The notes below the pieces were generated by a model. The model saw only the letters and a list, made by a program, of their open reading frames with translations, searched no databases and was not told the origin of the DNA. Below, one piece after another: positions 25,937-34,631 of a stretch of 64,000 bases of DNA (position 1 is its first letter; each line of letters opens with the position of its first letter). The translations under genes and the position numbers were made by a program. The stretch comes from Pseudoalteromonas sp. CO133X (GTDB lineage Bacteria > Pseudomonadota > Gammaproteobacteria > Enterobacterales > Alteromonadaceae), in assembly GCA_004208945.1 (NCBI GenBank), contig SGPE01000030.1:372001-436000 (forward strand), in the 5' to 3' direction.

Positions 25937-28900
25937 TTAATTTTTTATCAGTGCGAGCATTTGCTCTTCATCAAACTGAGTGAAACTCATTGATTTTTCT
26001 GTAAATAAAGCATCAACAAGGGCTTGCTTATGCTGCTGCATTTTAAATACTTTTTGTTCAATTGAGTTAGCCATAATCAATTTATAAACAAACACAGGGT
26101 TAGTTTGGCCAATTCGATAGGCACGATCTGTCGCTTGTTTCTCAACAGCAGGGTTCCACCAAGGATCAAAATGAATCACAGTATCGGCTTGAGTTAGGTT
26201 TAGCCCTGTACCGCCGGCTTTAAGGCTAATTAAAAACACGGATGTATCACCTTGGGTAAACTCTTCGATAACACGGTCGCGGTGCCGTGTTTGCCCTGTG
26301 AGCATACTAAAGCTGATGCCTAATTCATTTAATCGCTCTGCTATCACATCAAGTGCCATGGTGAATTGACTAAATATAATCACCTTTCGACCTTCGCTAA
26401 GCATGATTGGCAAATGCTTAGATAACCACTCAAGCTTTGCGCTGCCAGCCTGTGAACTAGGATCGATCAATTTTGGATGACAGCAGATTTGTCTTAGCTT
26501 TAACAATGCATCTAAAAAGGCTAGCTTACTTTTTTGCACACCTTGCTGCGCAAATAGGTCGACTAATTTCTGTTCTAAAGATTCAGTGATACCGGTGTAG
26601 ATTTCTTTTTGTTTGCTTTCAAATTCAAACTCTTTAACTAGCTCGGTCTTCTCTGGTAGCTCTTGCGTTACCTGAGCTTTAGTACGACGCAAGATAAATG
26701 GCATGATCAACGATTTAAGTTCATCTGCACGGGCAACATCGTTATCACGCTCAATAGGCGTTTGAAAATAACTCTTAAAATGTGTTTGCGAACCAAGCAA
26801 AGAGGGCATTGCAAAGTCGAGCAAAGATTTAAGCTCAAATAAGTTATTTTCAATAGGCGTGCCGCTTAAACAGAGCTTAAAGTCAGCATTAAGGCGCTTA
26901 ACCAAGCGCGAAACCTGCGCGGCATCGTTTTTGATATATTGCGCTTCATCAAGAATGATGTTTTCAAAGTACAGCGGCGAATAAAAGGCAATGTCACGTT
27001 TCAACAGTGGGTAAGTTGTTAAGATACAATCTGCTTGCGACAACTGTTGTAATTGGTCGCTGCGCGCCGCACCAAAGACGGTGGTGATTTTTAAGTTGCT
27101 CGCAAACTTATTGATTTCGCTTTGCCAGTTACCGACCAAGCTGGTTGGGCAAACAATTAACGTAGGGCCTGCTTGTGGTGATTGCTTGGCATTAGCTAAA
27201 AAGGCAATAACTTGTAAGGTTTTACCTAGCCCCATGTCATCTGCCAAAATACCACCAAGTTGATGACGTTTTAAAAAGTTAAGCCAATCAACACCGTGCT
27301 GTTGGTACTCACGTAATTGCACACCTTGGTTTAAGCCTTGAATATCGGACTTTTTAATAAGTTGTTGTGAGCTATTTAGTTCAGATAAGTACGCATCGAG
27401 TGCGTCGTCAACAATATTAATCTTAATTGCTTTTTGCTCGATAAGCTTAGGCAAAAACGATAAAGGCATTAAGATTTCGTCACGGGTTTTAATGTACTCA
27501 AATCGCTTGCGATAGTCATTTAATTGTGTGATTGCATTTTTTTCTACTACAGCAAAACGTTTTCCCACATTGAAGTAATAAAACAGTTCGCTTTGTCTAT
27601 TGAGAGATTGGAAGTCGGGATTCTCTGTAGTAAATAGTTGTAGTGTTTTGACACCAGAGATCACGATTTTACTAACTATTTGATGACCTTTACCACGCTG
27701 GACTTCGAGTGATACTTGCTTCAAGCCTTTGCTGACGCTTAGCTTATCGTCTATTTTCCAACCACGTTTCAATAAGTTAGGAACTATTTCATACTTAAGC
27801 CAGTGCCCGTGAATCGCCGAATTTCTATTAAAAATGAGCTCGGTTTGTAAAGCCCCTTTACAGAGTTCAAAACCGAGATTTGTTAGCTCATTTACAACCG
27901 TATTCTCAAGCGACTTGTTCAGTATATCAGCAGGTGCCTGACCTAAATCATACAGCGAATTATGATAATTAAACTTTAAAGAGAGTGTAATTACGTTCTC
28001 ATCACTATTGATACTAATCACAGGAAAAACTGTACGGGAGTTATTTTTCTTACTTTGTTTAAAAGCGTGAGGGATAACACCTTCACCAAAATTATCATTG
28101 AGTTGCTGATAAACGCGATCAAAGTTCTCTGTGTGAATAGCTGGCATATTGGCAAGTAAAGCAATCTCATCAGCCGTTAACGGAGTACGAATACGGCCTA
28201 CCTTTAGTTTTTCAGGGTCGAGGTAAGTAGGGGGCGTTGTTTTTAATAATAACCAATTATCTTGGCCTGCAAGTGTCATACTCAATGATGTTAAGTCTTT
28301 GTGTTGTTTCCAATCAAACTCAAGCGCTTGCATGCTATCAGCTTTAATAGCTTGGCGAGAGCGACCTAAAAATAAACGCTGAGTAGCAATTAATTGCTGC
28401 AGTGCTGCAAAGCCCCATTGGCCTTTAAGCTCTAATTTACCAAGGGCATTTTGAGAACGGATCCAGCTATATAAACGAAAATCCGATTCTAATAAATCAG
28501 TAGGAGTCACAAAGCTATTTAATTGCTGCTCAGTTAGGTTTCGACCTAATGTATAGTCGTGTTCTGAGTCATAATTAGCAATTTTTGGAGTGAGGGTTAC
28601 AACAGACTTCTCTACATCGAGGACAAATAATAGAACCTGTTTAGCAGTATTACTGGTATTTTGTTTTAGCGTTTTTAGTTCACTAAACCAATCATTAATG
28701 ATGTAGTCTTCGCCATAGTCACCTGAATGTTCAATTTTTAGCTTAAGAAGTACAGCTGCGACATGACGACATTTAGTTTTAGAGCCACAAGTACAATGCG
28801 AATCAACCGAAAAACCACTTGGTAATTTACTGATCTCAATATGCTGAGTAAAGGTATTTCCTTCGTTACCAAACATTGATGCATCGATAATACTAAAGTC

Positions 28901-29080
28901 ACTGTTATGCTCTAACCAGTTGATTTGACCGTTCTGATGATATTCTTTTGCTTTACTTAACACATGTGGCTTAAATAGCTGTTTAATGAAGCGCTCGGAT
29001 AGAGGAAACTGAGTTTCTTGCTCTTGTTTAATTTCTTCAAAGATAGCTAGCAAGTCATTTTTAGATAAGTTAGCAGACAT
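25937..29080 (-). CDS. SWIM zinc-finger SNF2-family DEAD/DEAH helicase
   Basis: A 1047-residue protein. An N-terminal SWIM finger has the pattern C-x-C-x5-C-x-H (Cys96, Cys98, Cys104, His106). The SNF2 ATPase is C-terminal: Walker A in ADDMGLGKTLQV (about 613), DEAQ at about 710 (ILDEAQYIKND), LSGTPIENNL, and motifs V/VI in SLKAGGTGLNL and DRAYRIGQ. It is a bacterial Swi2/Snf2 translocase of unknown target, perhaps remodelling nucleoprotein complexes. It is the last gene before the partition locus and is transcribed in the same direction as parAB. Confidence 0.9.
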   Translation of the reverse strand: MSANLSKNDLLAIFEEIKQEQETQFPLSERFIKQLFKPHVLSKAKEYHQNGQINWLEHNSDFSIIDASMFGNEGNTFTQHIEISKLPSGFSVDSHCTCGSKTKCRHVAAVLLKLKIEHSGDYGEDYIINDWFSELKTLKQNTSNTAKQVLLFVLDVEKSVVTLTPKIANYDSEHDYTLGRNLTEQQLNSFVTPTDLLESDFRLYSWIRSQNALGKLELKGQWGFAALQQLIATQRLFLGRSRQAIKADSMQALEFDWKQHKDLTSLSMTLAGQDNWLLLKTTPPTYLDPEKLKVGRIRTPLTADEIALLANMPAIHTENFDRVYQQLNDNFGEGVIPHAFKQSKKNNSRTVFPVISINSDENVITLSLKFNYHNSLYDLGQAPADILNKSLENTVVNELTNLGFELCKGALQTELIFNRNSAIHGHWLKYEIVPNLLKRGWKIDDKLSVSKGLKQVSLEVQRGKGHQIVSKIVISGVKTLQLFTTENPDFQSLNRQSELFYYFNVGKRFAVVEKNAITQLNDYRKRFEYIKTRDEILMPLSFLPKLIEQKAIKINIVDDALDAYLSELNSSQQLIKKSDIQGLNQGVQLREYQQHGVDWLNFLKRHQLGGILADDMGLGKTLQVIAFLANAKQSPQAGPTLIVCPTSLVGNWQSEINKFASNLKITTVFGAARSDQLQQLSQADCILTTYPLLKRDIAFYSPLYFENIILDEAQYIKNDAAQVSRLVKRLNADFKLCLSGTPIENNLFELKSLLDFAMPSLLGSQTHFKSYFQTPIERDNDVARADELKSLIMPFILRRTKAQVTQELPEKTELVKEFEFESKQKEIYTGITESLEQKLVDLFAQQGVQKSKLAFLDALLKLRQICCHPKLIDPSSQAGSAKLEWLSKHLPIMLSEGRKVIIFSQFTMALDVIAERLNELGISFSMLTGQTRHRDRVIEEFTQGDTSVFLISLKAGGTGLNLTQADTVIHFDPWWNPAVEKQATDRAYRIGQTNPVFVYKLIMANSIEQKVFKMQQHKQALVDALFTEKSMSFTQFDEEQMLALIKN

Positions 29081-29184
29081 AACGTTTTTGGCAGTAAAAA
29101 CAAAAAATAATTCTGCCAGTATATGATCTATCGGCCCAGAGCTAAAGCACTATTGGGCAATATTGGACTGGTTGGAGCTGATAA

Positions 29185-29496
29185 CTTGGTAAAAATCTGT
29201 TTTAAAATAAAATCAAAGCTGAAAACTGACATGCTGAGCATTTAACAAACAACAATCGCACAAGATACAAACAGGTTAATAACAAGGCAGGGGCTTTACA
29301 GATCAATTTTTTACTAAGCAATCTAATTATGAGAGTAAAAAGCCTGTAAAGGGGTGATTAGTTGGTAAAAAACTGATCTGAGAGTGTAATAAATACCAAT
29401 TTTGCCCGTCATAGATCATTATTTTACTAACAAAAGAGAGGAATAGATCACGCTTTTACTAACAGTAAAAGCGTGAGGGATCATTCTTTTACTAAC
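29185..29496. repeat. Second iteron cluster, between parB and the SNF2 gene
   Basis: The 415-bp gap 29081-29495 holds repeats of the form GATC-N9-CTAAC, same as at the origin. Copies: 29301-29318 (+), 29361-29378 (-), 29414-29431 (+), 29446-29463 (+), 29479-29496 (+, touching the parB stop), and a degenerate one at 29185-29202 (-) that lacks GATC. The N9 spacer is mostly A/T with a terminal TTTTA. It is probably a binding array for the Rep protein or for partition control. The first part, 29081-29180, shows nothing. Confidence 0.85.
29448..29476. other. 13-bp inverted repeat, candidate centromere (parS)
   Basis: TCACGCTTTTACT (29448-29460) and AGTAAAAGCGTGA (29464-29476) form a perfect inverted repeat with a 3-base centre. 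It sits 20 bp beyond the parB stop, the position of parS in P1-type systems. It overlaps an iteron, so it may instead belong to the Rep array. Confidence 0.35.
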
Positions 29497-30458
29497 TAAT
29501 TAAAGCTATTTAAAAGCTTAGTTAACTGCTCTAAGCGTTTGTCTGTCATCACTTTATTATCGATTTTAACAGATAAATCGCCGCTTTTAATGTTACGCTG
29601 TACGCTGACAAACTCACTGTCGATAAGCGCTTCACGGCGGCTTGGCGCTGCAGGCTCGGCAGTCAATAACTTAGTAATTGCTAACGCACGTTTATCATCA
29701 CTACTAATTTGCGCTATTTCGCTATCTCTGCTGACATCGTTTACTAGTTTGGTAAACAATTGTTCATCACGCTCTTTGGCACTTATAAGCTTTTTCGCTA
29801 CTTCACGGCCAACATGGTTTGCTGTTGGGTAAAGGCTTAAAACCGTTGAAGGTAGGTTCTCATAAGCTTTGATAGCATCAGCAATGGCTGTGTGTGATAC
29901 TCCCTCAATCGCAGCAATCTCACGATAAGATCCCTTTTTACCTTCAGCAATAAGCTCATCACGGGTCTGTTGATATGCTTGACCAAGCTCCCATAGGCTT
30001 GGAGCAATATATTGATCAGATGATACAGCAAGTATTTTAGCATCTTGATCTGTGAAATCTTTAGAGCTTAAAACTAAGTAATCAGAATTACTTAAGATAC
30101 ATGCTTTACGACGACGAGAGCCGGCTAAAACAAGCATTTCGTCACCTTTATCCCAGCATAGGGCAGGGTGTTGGTTACGACCGTCTTCGGCAATCGCTGG
30201 AAGAATATCGGCAACTGATTTTTCATTTAATAATGATTGTACACGACGATTTTTACCATATACCTTTGTTTTAGCTTCAATTTCAGAGCTAGGGATAACC
30301 TTACACACTAAGGTAATTAAGCGAGTAGGATCGCTAGGCGAAGGCATACTCACTACATCTCCAGCTGTTGCTTGTTCCAGTAACGCATCTAAGCTACTGC
30401 TTTCAATTGATGTTGAAAATGGATCTAAGCTGGTATCATTCTTACGTTTTTTAGCCAT
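29496..30458 (-). CDS. parB: ParB-family partition protein
   Basis: A 320-residue ParB of the plasmid/chromid type. It has a ParB N-terminal domain with the box LAGSRRRKAC (residues 111-120), a central helix-turn-helix (SYREIAAIEGVSHTAIADAI, 177-196) and a C-terminal dimer region. ParB binds parS centromeres and stimulates the ParA ATPase to segregate replicon copies. It starts 14 bases after the parA stop, in one operon with it. It differs from the chromosomal Spo0J-type ParB in its longer, acidic-poor N terminus. Confidence 0.9.
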   Translation of the reverse strand: MAKKRKNDTSLDPFSTSIESSSLDALLEQATAGDVVSMPSPSDPTRLITLVCKVIPSSEIEAKTKVYGKNRRVQSLLNEKSVADILPAIAEDGRNQHPALCWDKGDEMLVLAGSRRRKACILSNSDYLVLSSKDFTDQDAKILAVSSDQYIAPSLWELGQAYQQTRDELIAEGKKGSYREIAAIEGVSHTAIADAIKAYENLPSTVLSLYPTANHVGREVAKKLISAKERDEQLFTKLVNDVSRDSEIAQISSDDKRALAITKLLTAEPAAPSRREALIDSEFVSVQRNIKSGDLSVKIDNKVMTDKRLEQLTKLLNSFN

Positions 30459-30472
30459 TTTTATTATTAACC

Positions 30473-31711
30473 TTACTTAGCTGGATTGAGAGATGATTGG
30501 GTTGATTGCCAATTAGAACGAATCAACATTTCTAGTTCATCAACGACATCTTTGATATTTTCTTGAGCACGAAGGAGTGACTCTCGGCTAGCTAAGCTAT
30601 CAGATGTTTTTTGATCAAAAATAGTATTAAAAGATGATGAACTAGCAGTAATAGCTGAGCTATGATTAATCGGATAGCTCATAACTTGGCGACCAAATGC
30701 ACTACGTACATCTTTGACAATGTCACGCTGCGAGTGATTTCCTTTCACATAATTGGTTACTAAAAATTGCATAAAATCCCAGCCTTGATGGCCTAGTGCT
30801 GCAACAGTATGATAAATCTCACCCAATCGTTTTAAGTATTTATTATTTGCATCAAAATCTACAGCTTCTGGATGAACCGGGATAAGCATGGATGTTGAAG
30901 CCATTAACGCGTTGTAAAACATAAAGTTAAGGGAAGGTGCGGTATCTATTAAGATAAGATCAAATTGATCTTTCACGGGTTCAATGACTTTCTCAAGTAA
31001 CTTATGATAATGACGTGTTTTATCGTAACTAGAGCTATCTTTTAATAGAGTTGCTGTTTCATGCTCAAAGTAAAAATCATCCATACCAGAAGGCAAAATA
31101 CGAATATTTGGGATATGAGTTGGTAGAAAAGAATTAGTAACCAATTCATCCCAGGTTTCGTTTTCTTCAAGTTCAATACAATCACGCATTAAGTCACCGA
31201 CAGTGATCGGATCTGGCTCACTAGGAGGAAAGAAACTTGATGAAGAACCTTGCGGATCGAGGTCGATAATACCAATTCGGTAACGCTTGATATTTGTAGT
31301 AGCAAGTGCCGCAGCGATATTCACCATGCTAGTTGTTTTACCACAGCCGCCTTTTAATGAATTGATAACAATAACTTGCAATTTGTCATCTACAGTACGG
31401 TGATCAGGCTTAATATCCATGATGTCAGCCATAGCAAAGATATTGACTAACGTGTAAGCATAGTGACCATTAGCTCCACGTTTGATGTTAAGTTCATCAA
31501 AATCACCATTGTCGTGGCGTCTTTTTAACGTACGATTATTACAGCCTAATAGATCCGCGGCTGCTTTTTGAGTGTAAGTCCGAAGTTCTTTTTCTTCAGA
31601 CTTAAGATGAGCACGATAATGTTGAATACGTCCTTCTAGCGATTTTTCAGCAACTTCTGCTGTCGCTTTTAGTAACCTATAAGTGGCTAGCGCATTATTA
31701 TTGATAGACAT
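30473..31711 (-). CDS. parA: ParA-family partition ATPase (type Ia, with DNA-binding N terminus)
   Basis: A 412-residue ParA. The N-terminal region has a helix-turn-helix (TQKAAADLLGCNNRTLKRR, about 47-65) found in P1/F-type ParA/SopA, which also repress their own operon. The deviant Walker A is SLKGGCGKTT (about 118-127), with DLDPQGS and LILIDTAPSLN downstream. GAGGAAG precedes ATG 31711. It provides ATP-driven segregation of this replicon with ParB. Confidence 0.92.
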   Translation of the reverse strand: MSINNNALATYRLLKATAEVAEKSLEGRIQHYRAHLKSEEKELRTYTQKAAADLLGCNNRTLKRRHDNGDFDELNIKRGANGHYAYTLVNIFAMADIMDIKPDHRTVDDKLQVIVINSLKGGCGKTTSMVNIAAALATTNIKRYRIGIIDLDPQGSSSSFFPPSEPDPITVGDLMRDCIELEENETWDELVTNSFLPTHIPNIRILPSGMDDFYFEHETATLLKDSSSYDKTRHYHKLLEKVIEPVKDQFDLILIDTAPSLNFMFYNALMASTSMLIPVHPEAVDFDANNKYLKRLGEIYHTVAALGHQGWDFMQFLVTNYVKGNHSQRDIVKDVRSAFGRQVMSYPINHSSAITASSSSFNTIFDQKTSDSLASRESLLRAQENIKDVVDELEMLIRSNWQSTQSSLNPAK

Positions 31712-31737
31712 ACTTTCTTCCTCAAAGTTATGGTTTA

Positions 31738-31766
31738 AGTATAATGTCCATTCAAATTGCTGTAAA
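31738..31766 (-). promoter_or_regulatory. Sigma-70-type promoter of parAB
   Basis: On the reverse strand TTTACA (31761-31766) and TATACT (31738-31743) are separated by exactly 17 bp. The predicted start is about 20 bases before the parA ATG. ParA of this type normally represses its own promoter. Confidence 0.7.
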
Positions 31767-31800
31767 CAACTATTTAAGGCGACATACCTTTTATTTATAA

Positions 31801-31940
31801 GACATTTAATAAAAATTTGTAACGTTACTAATGCTAAGTATAAATAAGTAAGTTTAATATCGGTTAAGTATATAGGTATATAAGGTTAAGATGCTAAAAT
31901 AGTGAAATATATAGCTGATTTCATTGAATATTTACTAAAA
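31801..31940. other. AT-rich region, candidate DNA-unwinding element
   Basis: About 140 bp of very AT-rich sequence with repeated TTAAGTA/TAAGTA motifs. It lies between the parA promoter and the first iteron. Such a stretch beside iterons and DnaA boxes is where plasmid and chromid origins open. Confidence 0.45.
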
Positions 31941-32027
31941 AGCCAGATCGTGTTTTTACTTGGTAAAGATCAGATCTTTAATGACTCGCAGATCAACCAA
32001 TTACTAAGCAAAAGATGAGCTTTCAAC

Positions 32028-32036
32028 TTATGCACA
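32028..32036 (+). promoter_or_regulatory. DnaA box (TTATGCACA)
   Basis: TTATGCACA fits the DnaA-box consensus TTATNCACA. It lies between iterons within the parA-rep gap. Confidence 0.6.
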
Positions 32037-32198
32037 GTTTAGTCACTGCTTTACTCACAAAAATAGTGGTGTAGATCAATTTTTTACTAACTAAATTATA
32101 AAGTTATACACCGAGAGCATGACTAAAATGCGCAATAAGTTGGTATGGATCTGATCTATAGTTGGTACAGATCAGATCTATGCTAACTAAAGGGCTGT

Positions 32199-32207
32199 TT
32201 ATCCACA
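32199..32207 (+). promoter_or_regulatory. Perfect DnaA box (TTATCCACA)
   Basis: TTATCCACA is the high-affinity DnaA box. It sits in the centre of the iteron array, in the only 90-bp stretch without an iteron (32188-32283). Confidence 0.75.
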
Positions 32208-32402
32208 TGCTGTTTTAAAAAAGCAATTTATGTCGTGTTAATTTGCTTTAAAAAGGTGATAAGCAGGACATAATTTGAACTGAGTTAGTAAAATCGCGAC
32301 CTATCAACTATAACTTAGTAAAAATCTGATCTGAAAATCAGCAATTACAAAACAGTTAGTATAAAACTGATCCGAAGAAATAAATTATGATCGGATCAAG
32401 TT

Positions 32403-32408
32403 TATACT
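32403..32408 (+). promoter_or_regulatory. Possible -10 element of rep inside an iteron
   Basis: TATACT lies within the last iteron (32394-32411), 73 bases before the rep ATG. No good -35 is seen, as expected for a weak, repressible promoter. Rep bound to the facing iterons would cover it. Confidence 0.3.
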
Positions 32409-32480
32409 AACTTAAACATTTAACTTTTGAAGTTTTATGTGTTGTTATTAACTGTCGAAGAAAAATTGGAAATAAGAACA

Positions 32481-33695
32481 ATGAGCCGAAAGGTCAACAT
32501 CTCGGTAGATAACTTACCCGATACCTTACGCGGGCAGATCCACGGGGTGGAAAGTGCAATTGATAATGAAAGTCTTGCACTATTTACAGACAACAAAGAT
32601 GTGCGTGTTTCAATTGAAAATGCTGCACATGGTTTGAGAGCTTACTCAAATACATTTAATCATTATGATTTATGGGGACGTTTTGTCCGTTCTGGTCATA
32701 AGAAGCTTCCGGTTGAAGAAGCACCAAAGAAAACCATCGTTACACGAAGAATTTCTGAAAAAGTAGACGGCATTCTTTATGATGGCGAAATCAAAATTAC
32801 ACCTGCGGTAGTAAGCACAAGAAAAGATGGTGAAGATGTTGAATATCTTGTTTGGCCATCTGACCGAGAAGAAAAAGTCGAACGTGCCTTAATTCGTTTA
32901 GCCTCTAAAGGTAAAATTGTAAAAATCAATTTTAAGTCAGGCATTCAATACGCAGTTGTTTTTTCTATGAATGAATTAGCGCAAGAGCTGAAAGCGGTTG
33001 GCCAGTCGATGCCTTATCCGCAAATCAAAGAATCATTGGAAGCATTACAAGGTTCTAAGCTTTCTTTTAAATATTCAGCGACAGATACGCGTAACTCAGA
33101 TATTGATGACTCATTTTACGAATCGAACATGAACTTTTTATCGTCACTTCATTTTAGCGGCAAAAAAGGTCAGGGTGGTAACGTAAAATGTGTAGCTTGT
33201 TTGAATGCTTTTGTTCATAACATGATCGATAACCTTGAATACAAAGGTTACTACTTTAATAGTGCTCAAGAATTAAAACGTGGTTTATCTCGTTGGATGA
33301 TGCTTCGTTTATACCATTTATGGCGTTATGCGGCACCGGGTAAGACCTACCATTTCCGACTATTATCAATCATGGAAAAATATGGCTCTATTTATTCGAC
33401 AGATGAAATTACAGAAAATAAATTAAAAGCGTTACGTCGTGATATGACGACAACAATGAAAGATTTAATAGAGAAAGGTGCAATCTCTGAATATAACATT
33501 ACCAATGTTAAAGATGACAAAACAGGTAATATTATTGATTACACTTACGAGATGCATCCATCTGATCAATTTTGTGATGAGATTCTTACACTAAATAAGC
33601 ATAACAAACGAATCGAAATTCAAGGCGGCAAACGCATTGTTGAAAATGCTGTTTTAATCGATGAAGACAAAATTGAAGAAATAGTCGAAGACTAA
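32481..33695 (+). CDS. rep: Replication initiator protein of a plasmid/chromid-type origin
   Basis: A 404-residue basic protein beside iterons, DnaA boxes and parAB. It has no ATP-binding motif. The middle and C-terminal parts look like tandem winged-helix domains of iteron-binding initiators (RWMMLRLYHLWRYA; MEKYGSIYSTDEITENKLKALR, seen here as MEKYGSIYSTDEI then TENKLKALR). The frame opens at TTG 32427, but ATG 32481 is preferred because upstream codons overlap regulatory DNA. I recognise the role mainly from context; it is not close to DnaA or, by eye, to Vibrio RctB. It probably opens the origin and represses itself. Confidence 0.75.
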   Translation: MSRKVNISVDNLPDTLRGQIHGVESAIDNESLALFTDNKDVRVSIENAAHGLRAYSNTFNHYDLWGRFVRSGHKKLPVEEAPKKTIVTRRISEKVDGILYDGEIKITPAVVSTRKDGEDVEYLVWPSDREEKVERALIRLASKGKIVKINFKSGIQYAVVFSMNELAQELKAVGQSMPYPQIKESLEALQGSKLSFKYSATDTRNSDIDDSFYESNMNFLSSLHFSGKKGQGGNVKCVACLNAFVHNMIDNLEYKGYYFNSAQELKRGLSRWMMLRLYHLWRYAAPGKTYHFRLLSIMEKYGSIYSTDEITENKLKALRRDMTTTMKDLIEKGAISEYNITNVKDDKTGNIIDYTYEMHPSDQFCDEILTLNKHNKRIEIQGGKRIVENAVLIDEDKIEEIVED

Positions 33696-33721
33696 TTTCT
33701 TTAATACTGCTAACTATAAAG

Positions 33722-33745
33722 AAAAGGCCACATATGTGGCCTTTT
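33722..33745. terminator. Bidirectional terminator between rep and tus
   Basis: GGCCACATATGTGGCC (33726-33741) is a perfect palindrome flanked by AAAA and TTTTT. It ends both convergent genes, rep and tus. Confidence 0.85.
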
Positions 33746-33753
33746 TAACATAA

Positions 33754-34629
33754 TCAATCTGTTACTTGTTCTAAGTAAAGTCTATCTACTAAGAAATCAT
33801 ATTCTCTTTTACGAGGGTGGCTTTCAGGTTTTTGATAATCAGTTAATGTACCAAGTTTTACATCAGGTTCTGGATTGATCAAAATAAAAGGTAAAGCAGC
33901 ACTAACATGATATCGGTTTTGAGCGGTATATCTTACATTAACTTGTGGGCTAACTCTTGTTGGCCTGCGAATTCGTAATTTTTCTTTATCACCTAAACTT
34001 GCAACACGACTTTGTTCTTGTGCAACTAGCGCTTGCCAAGAGTGTTGGTCGATCATTCTTGGATTAGAATAACTAGCCGATTTATCCAACATTGCTAAAG
34101 CCATTTTTTTTGTTAGCGTTTTAGTTGCATGTTTGTGCATCCAAGTAAAACGAACAGAGTAGGGCGATTCAGTTTCAAAATGAATCTTACGATATGCAGC
34201 AAGTGTAATGAGATTAGGCACAGCATTGTGCACCGCTTCAAACCGCGCATCATTATTATCGATAGCTATTACACTATTTTTAAAATCAGCTTTGGCTTTA
34301 TTTAACTGATTTATCCTTGCAATGAAATGTTGCTTATCGACGTCTTTTAAAACTAATAAGCCTGGGTGTCTTTTTAATACTCGACTACTTAATCCTGTCT
34401 TTTTATAAAAATCACCAAAGGAATTTAGAATTAATTTATGAGCATCATCGCCTTCAATTTTTTGCACACTAATTGAAGAAGGAACCTTCTTTTCGTCGTT
34501 TATATCGATATCAGGCAATTGATAATATGATGCCTTATGAAAACCCACTTCCTTTAATTCTTCACAAAATAAATGAGTTAATTCACTTACTAAATCAAAC
34601 TGACTACGTATTTCTAACTTGGAACTCAT
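33754..34629 (-). CDS. tus: Tus-like replication-fork-arrest (Ter-binding) protein
   Basis: A 291-residue protein that I align by memory with E. coli Tus (309 residues) over its whole length. Matching blocks: [11 protein letters not shown] with [23 protein letters not shown] with [32 protein letters not shown] with [33 protein letters not shown] with [25 protein letters not shown] with KLKIKRPVKVQP. Phe130 and His134 correspond to Phe140 and His144, which hold the flipped cytosine in the Tus-Ter lock. Residue Gly149 is Asn here. Tus binds Ter and blocks DnaB from one side. The gene is convergent with rep, 2.2 kb from the origin. Confidence 0.85.
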   Translation of the reverse strand: [291 protein letters not shown]

Positions 34630-34631
34630 AG

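Larger units (their letters stand above)
31946..32411. repeat. Origin iteron array (GATC-N9-CTAAC)
   Basis: Eleven copies: 31946-31963 (+), 31959-31976 (-), 31991-32008 (+), 32074-32091 (+), 32139-32156 (-), 32161-32178 (-), 32170-32187 (+), 32284-32301 (-, GGTC variant), 32314-32331 (-), 32355-32372 (-), 32394-32411 (+). The right motif varies among CTAAC, CTAAG, CCAAC and CCAAG. All but one have a Dam site (GATC) at the same place. Overlapping and inverted pairs suggest cooperative Rep binding; the last two face each other upstream of rep and probably autoregulate it. Confidence 0.9.

Noticed and set aside
29395..29404. ATACCAATTT in the parB-SNF2 gap as a MITE end
   Set aside because: Only eight bases match and no opposite end was found nearby.
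31271..31282. ATACCAATTCGG inside parA as a repeat end
   Set aside because: It lies within conserved coding sequence and has no partner end; chance similarity.
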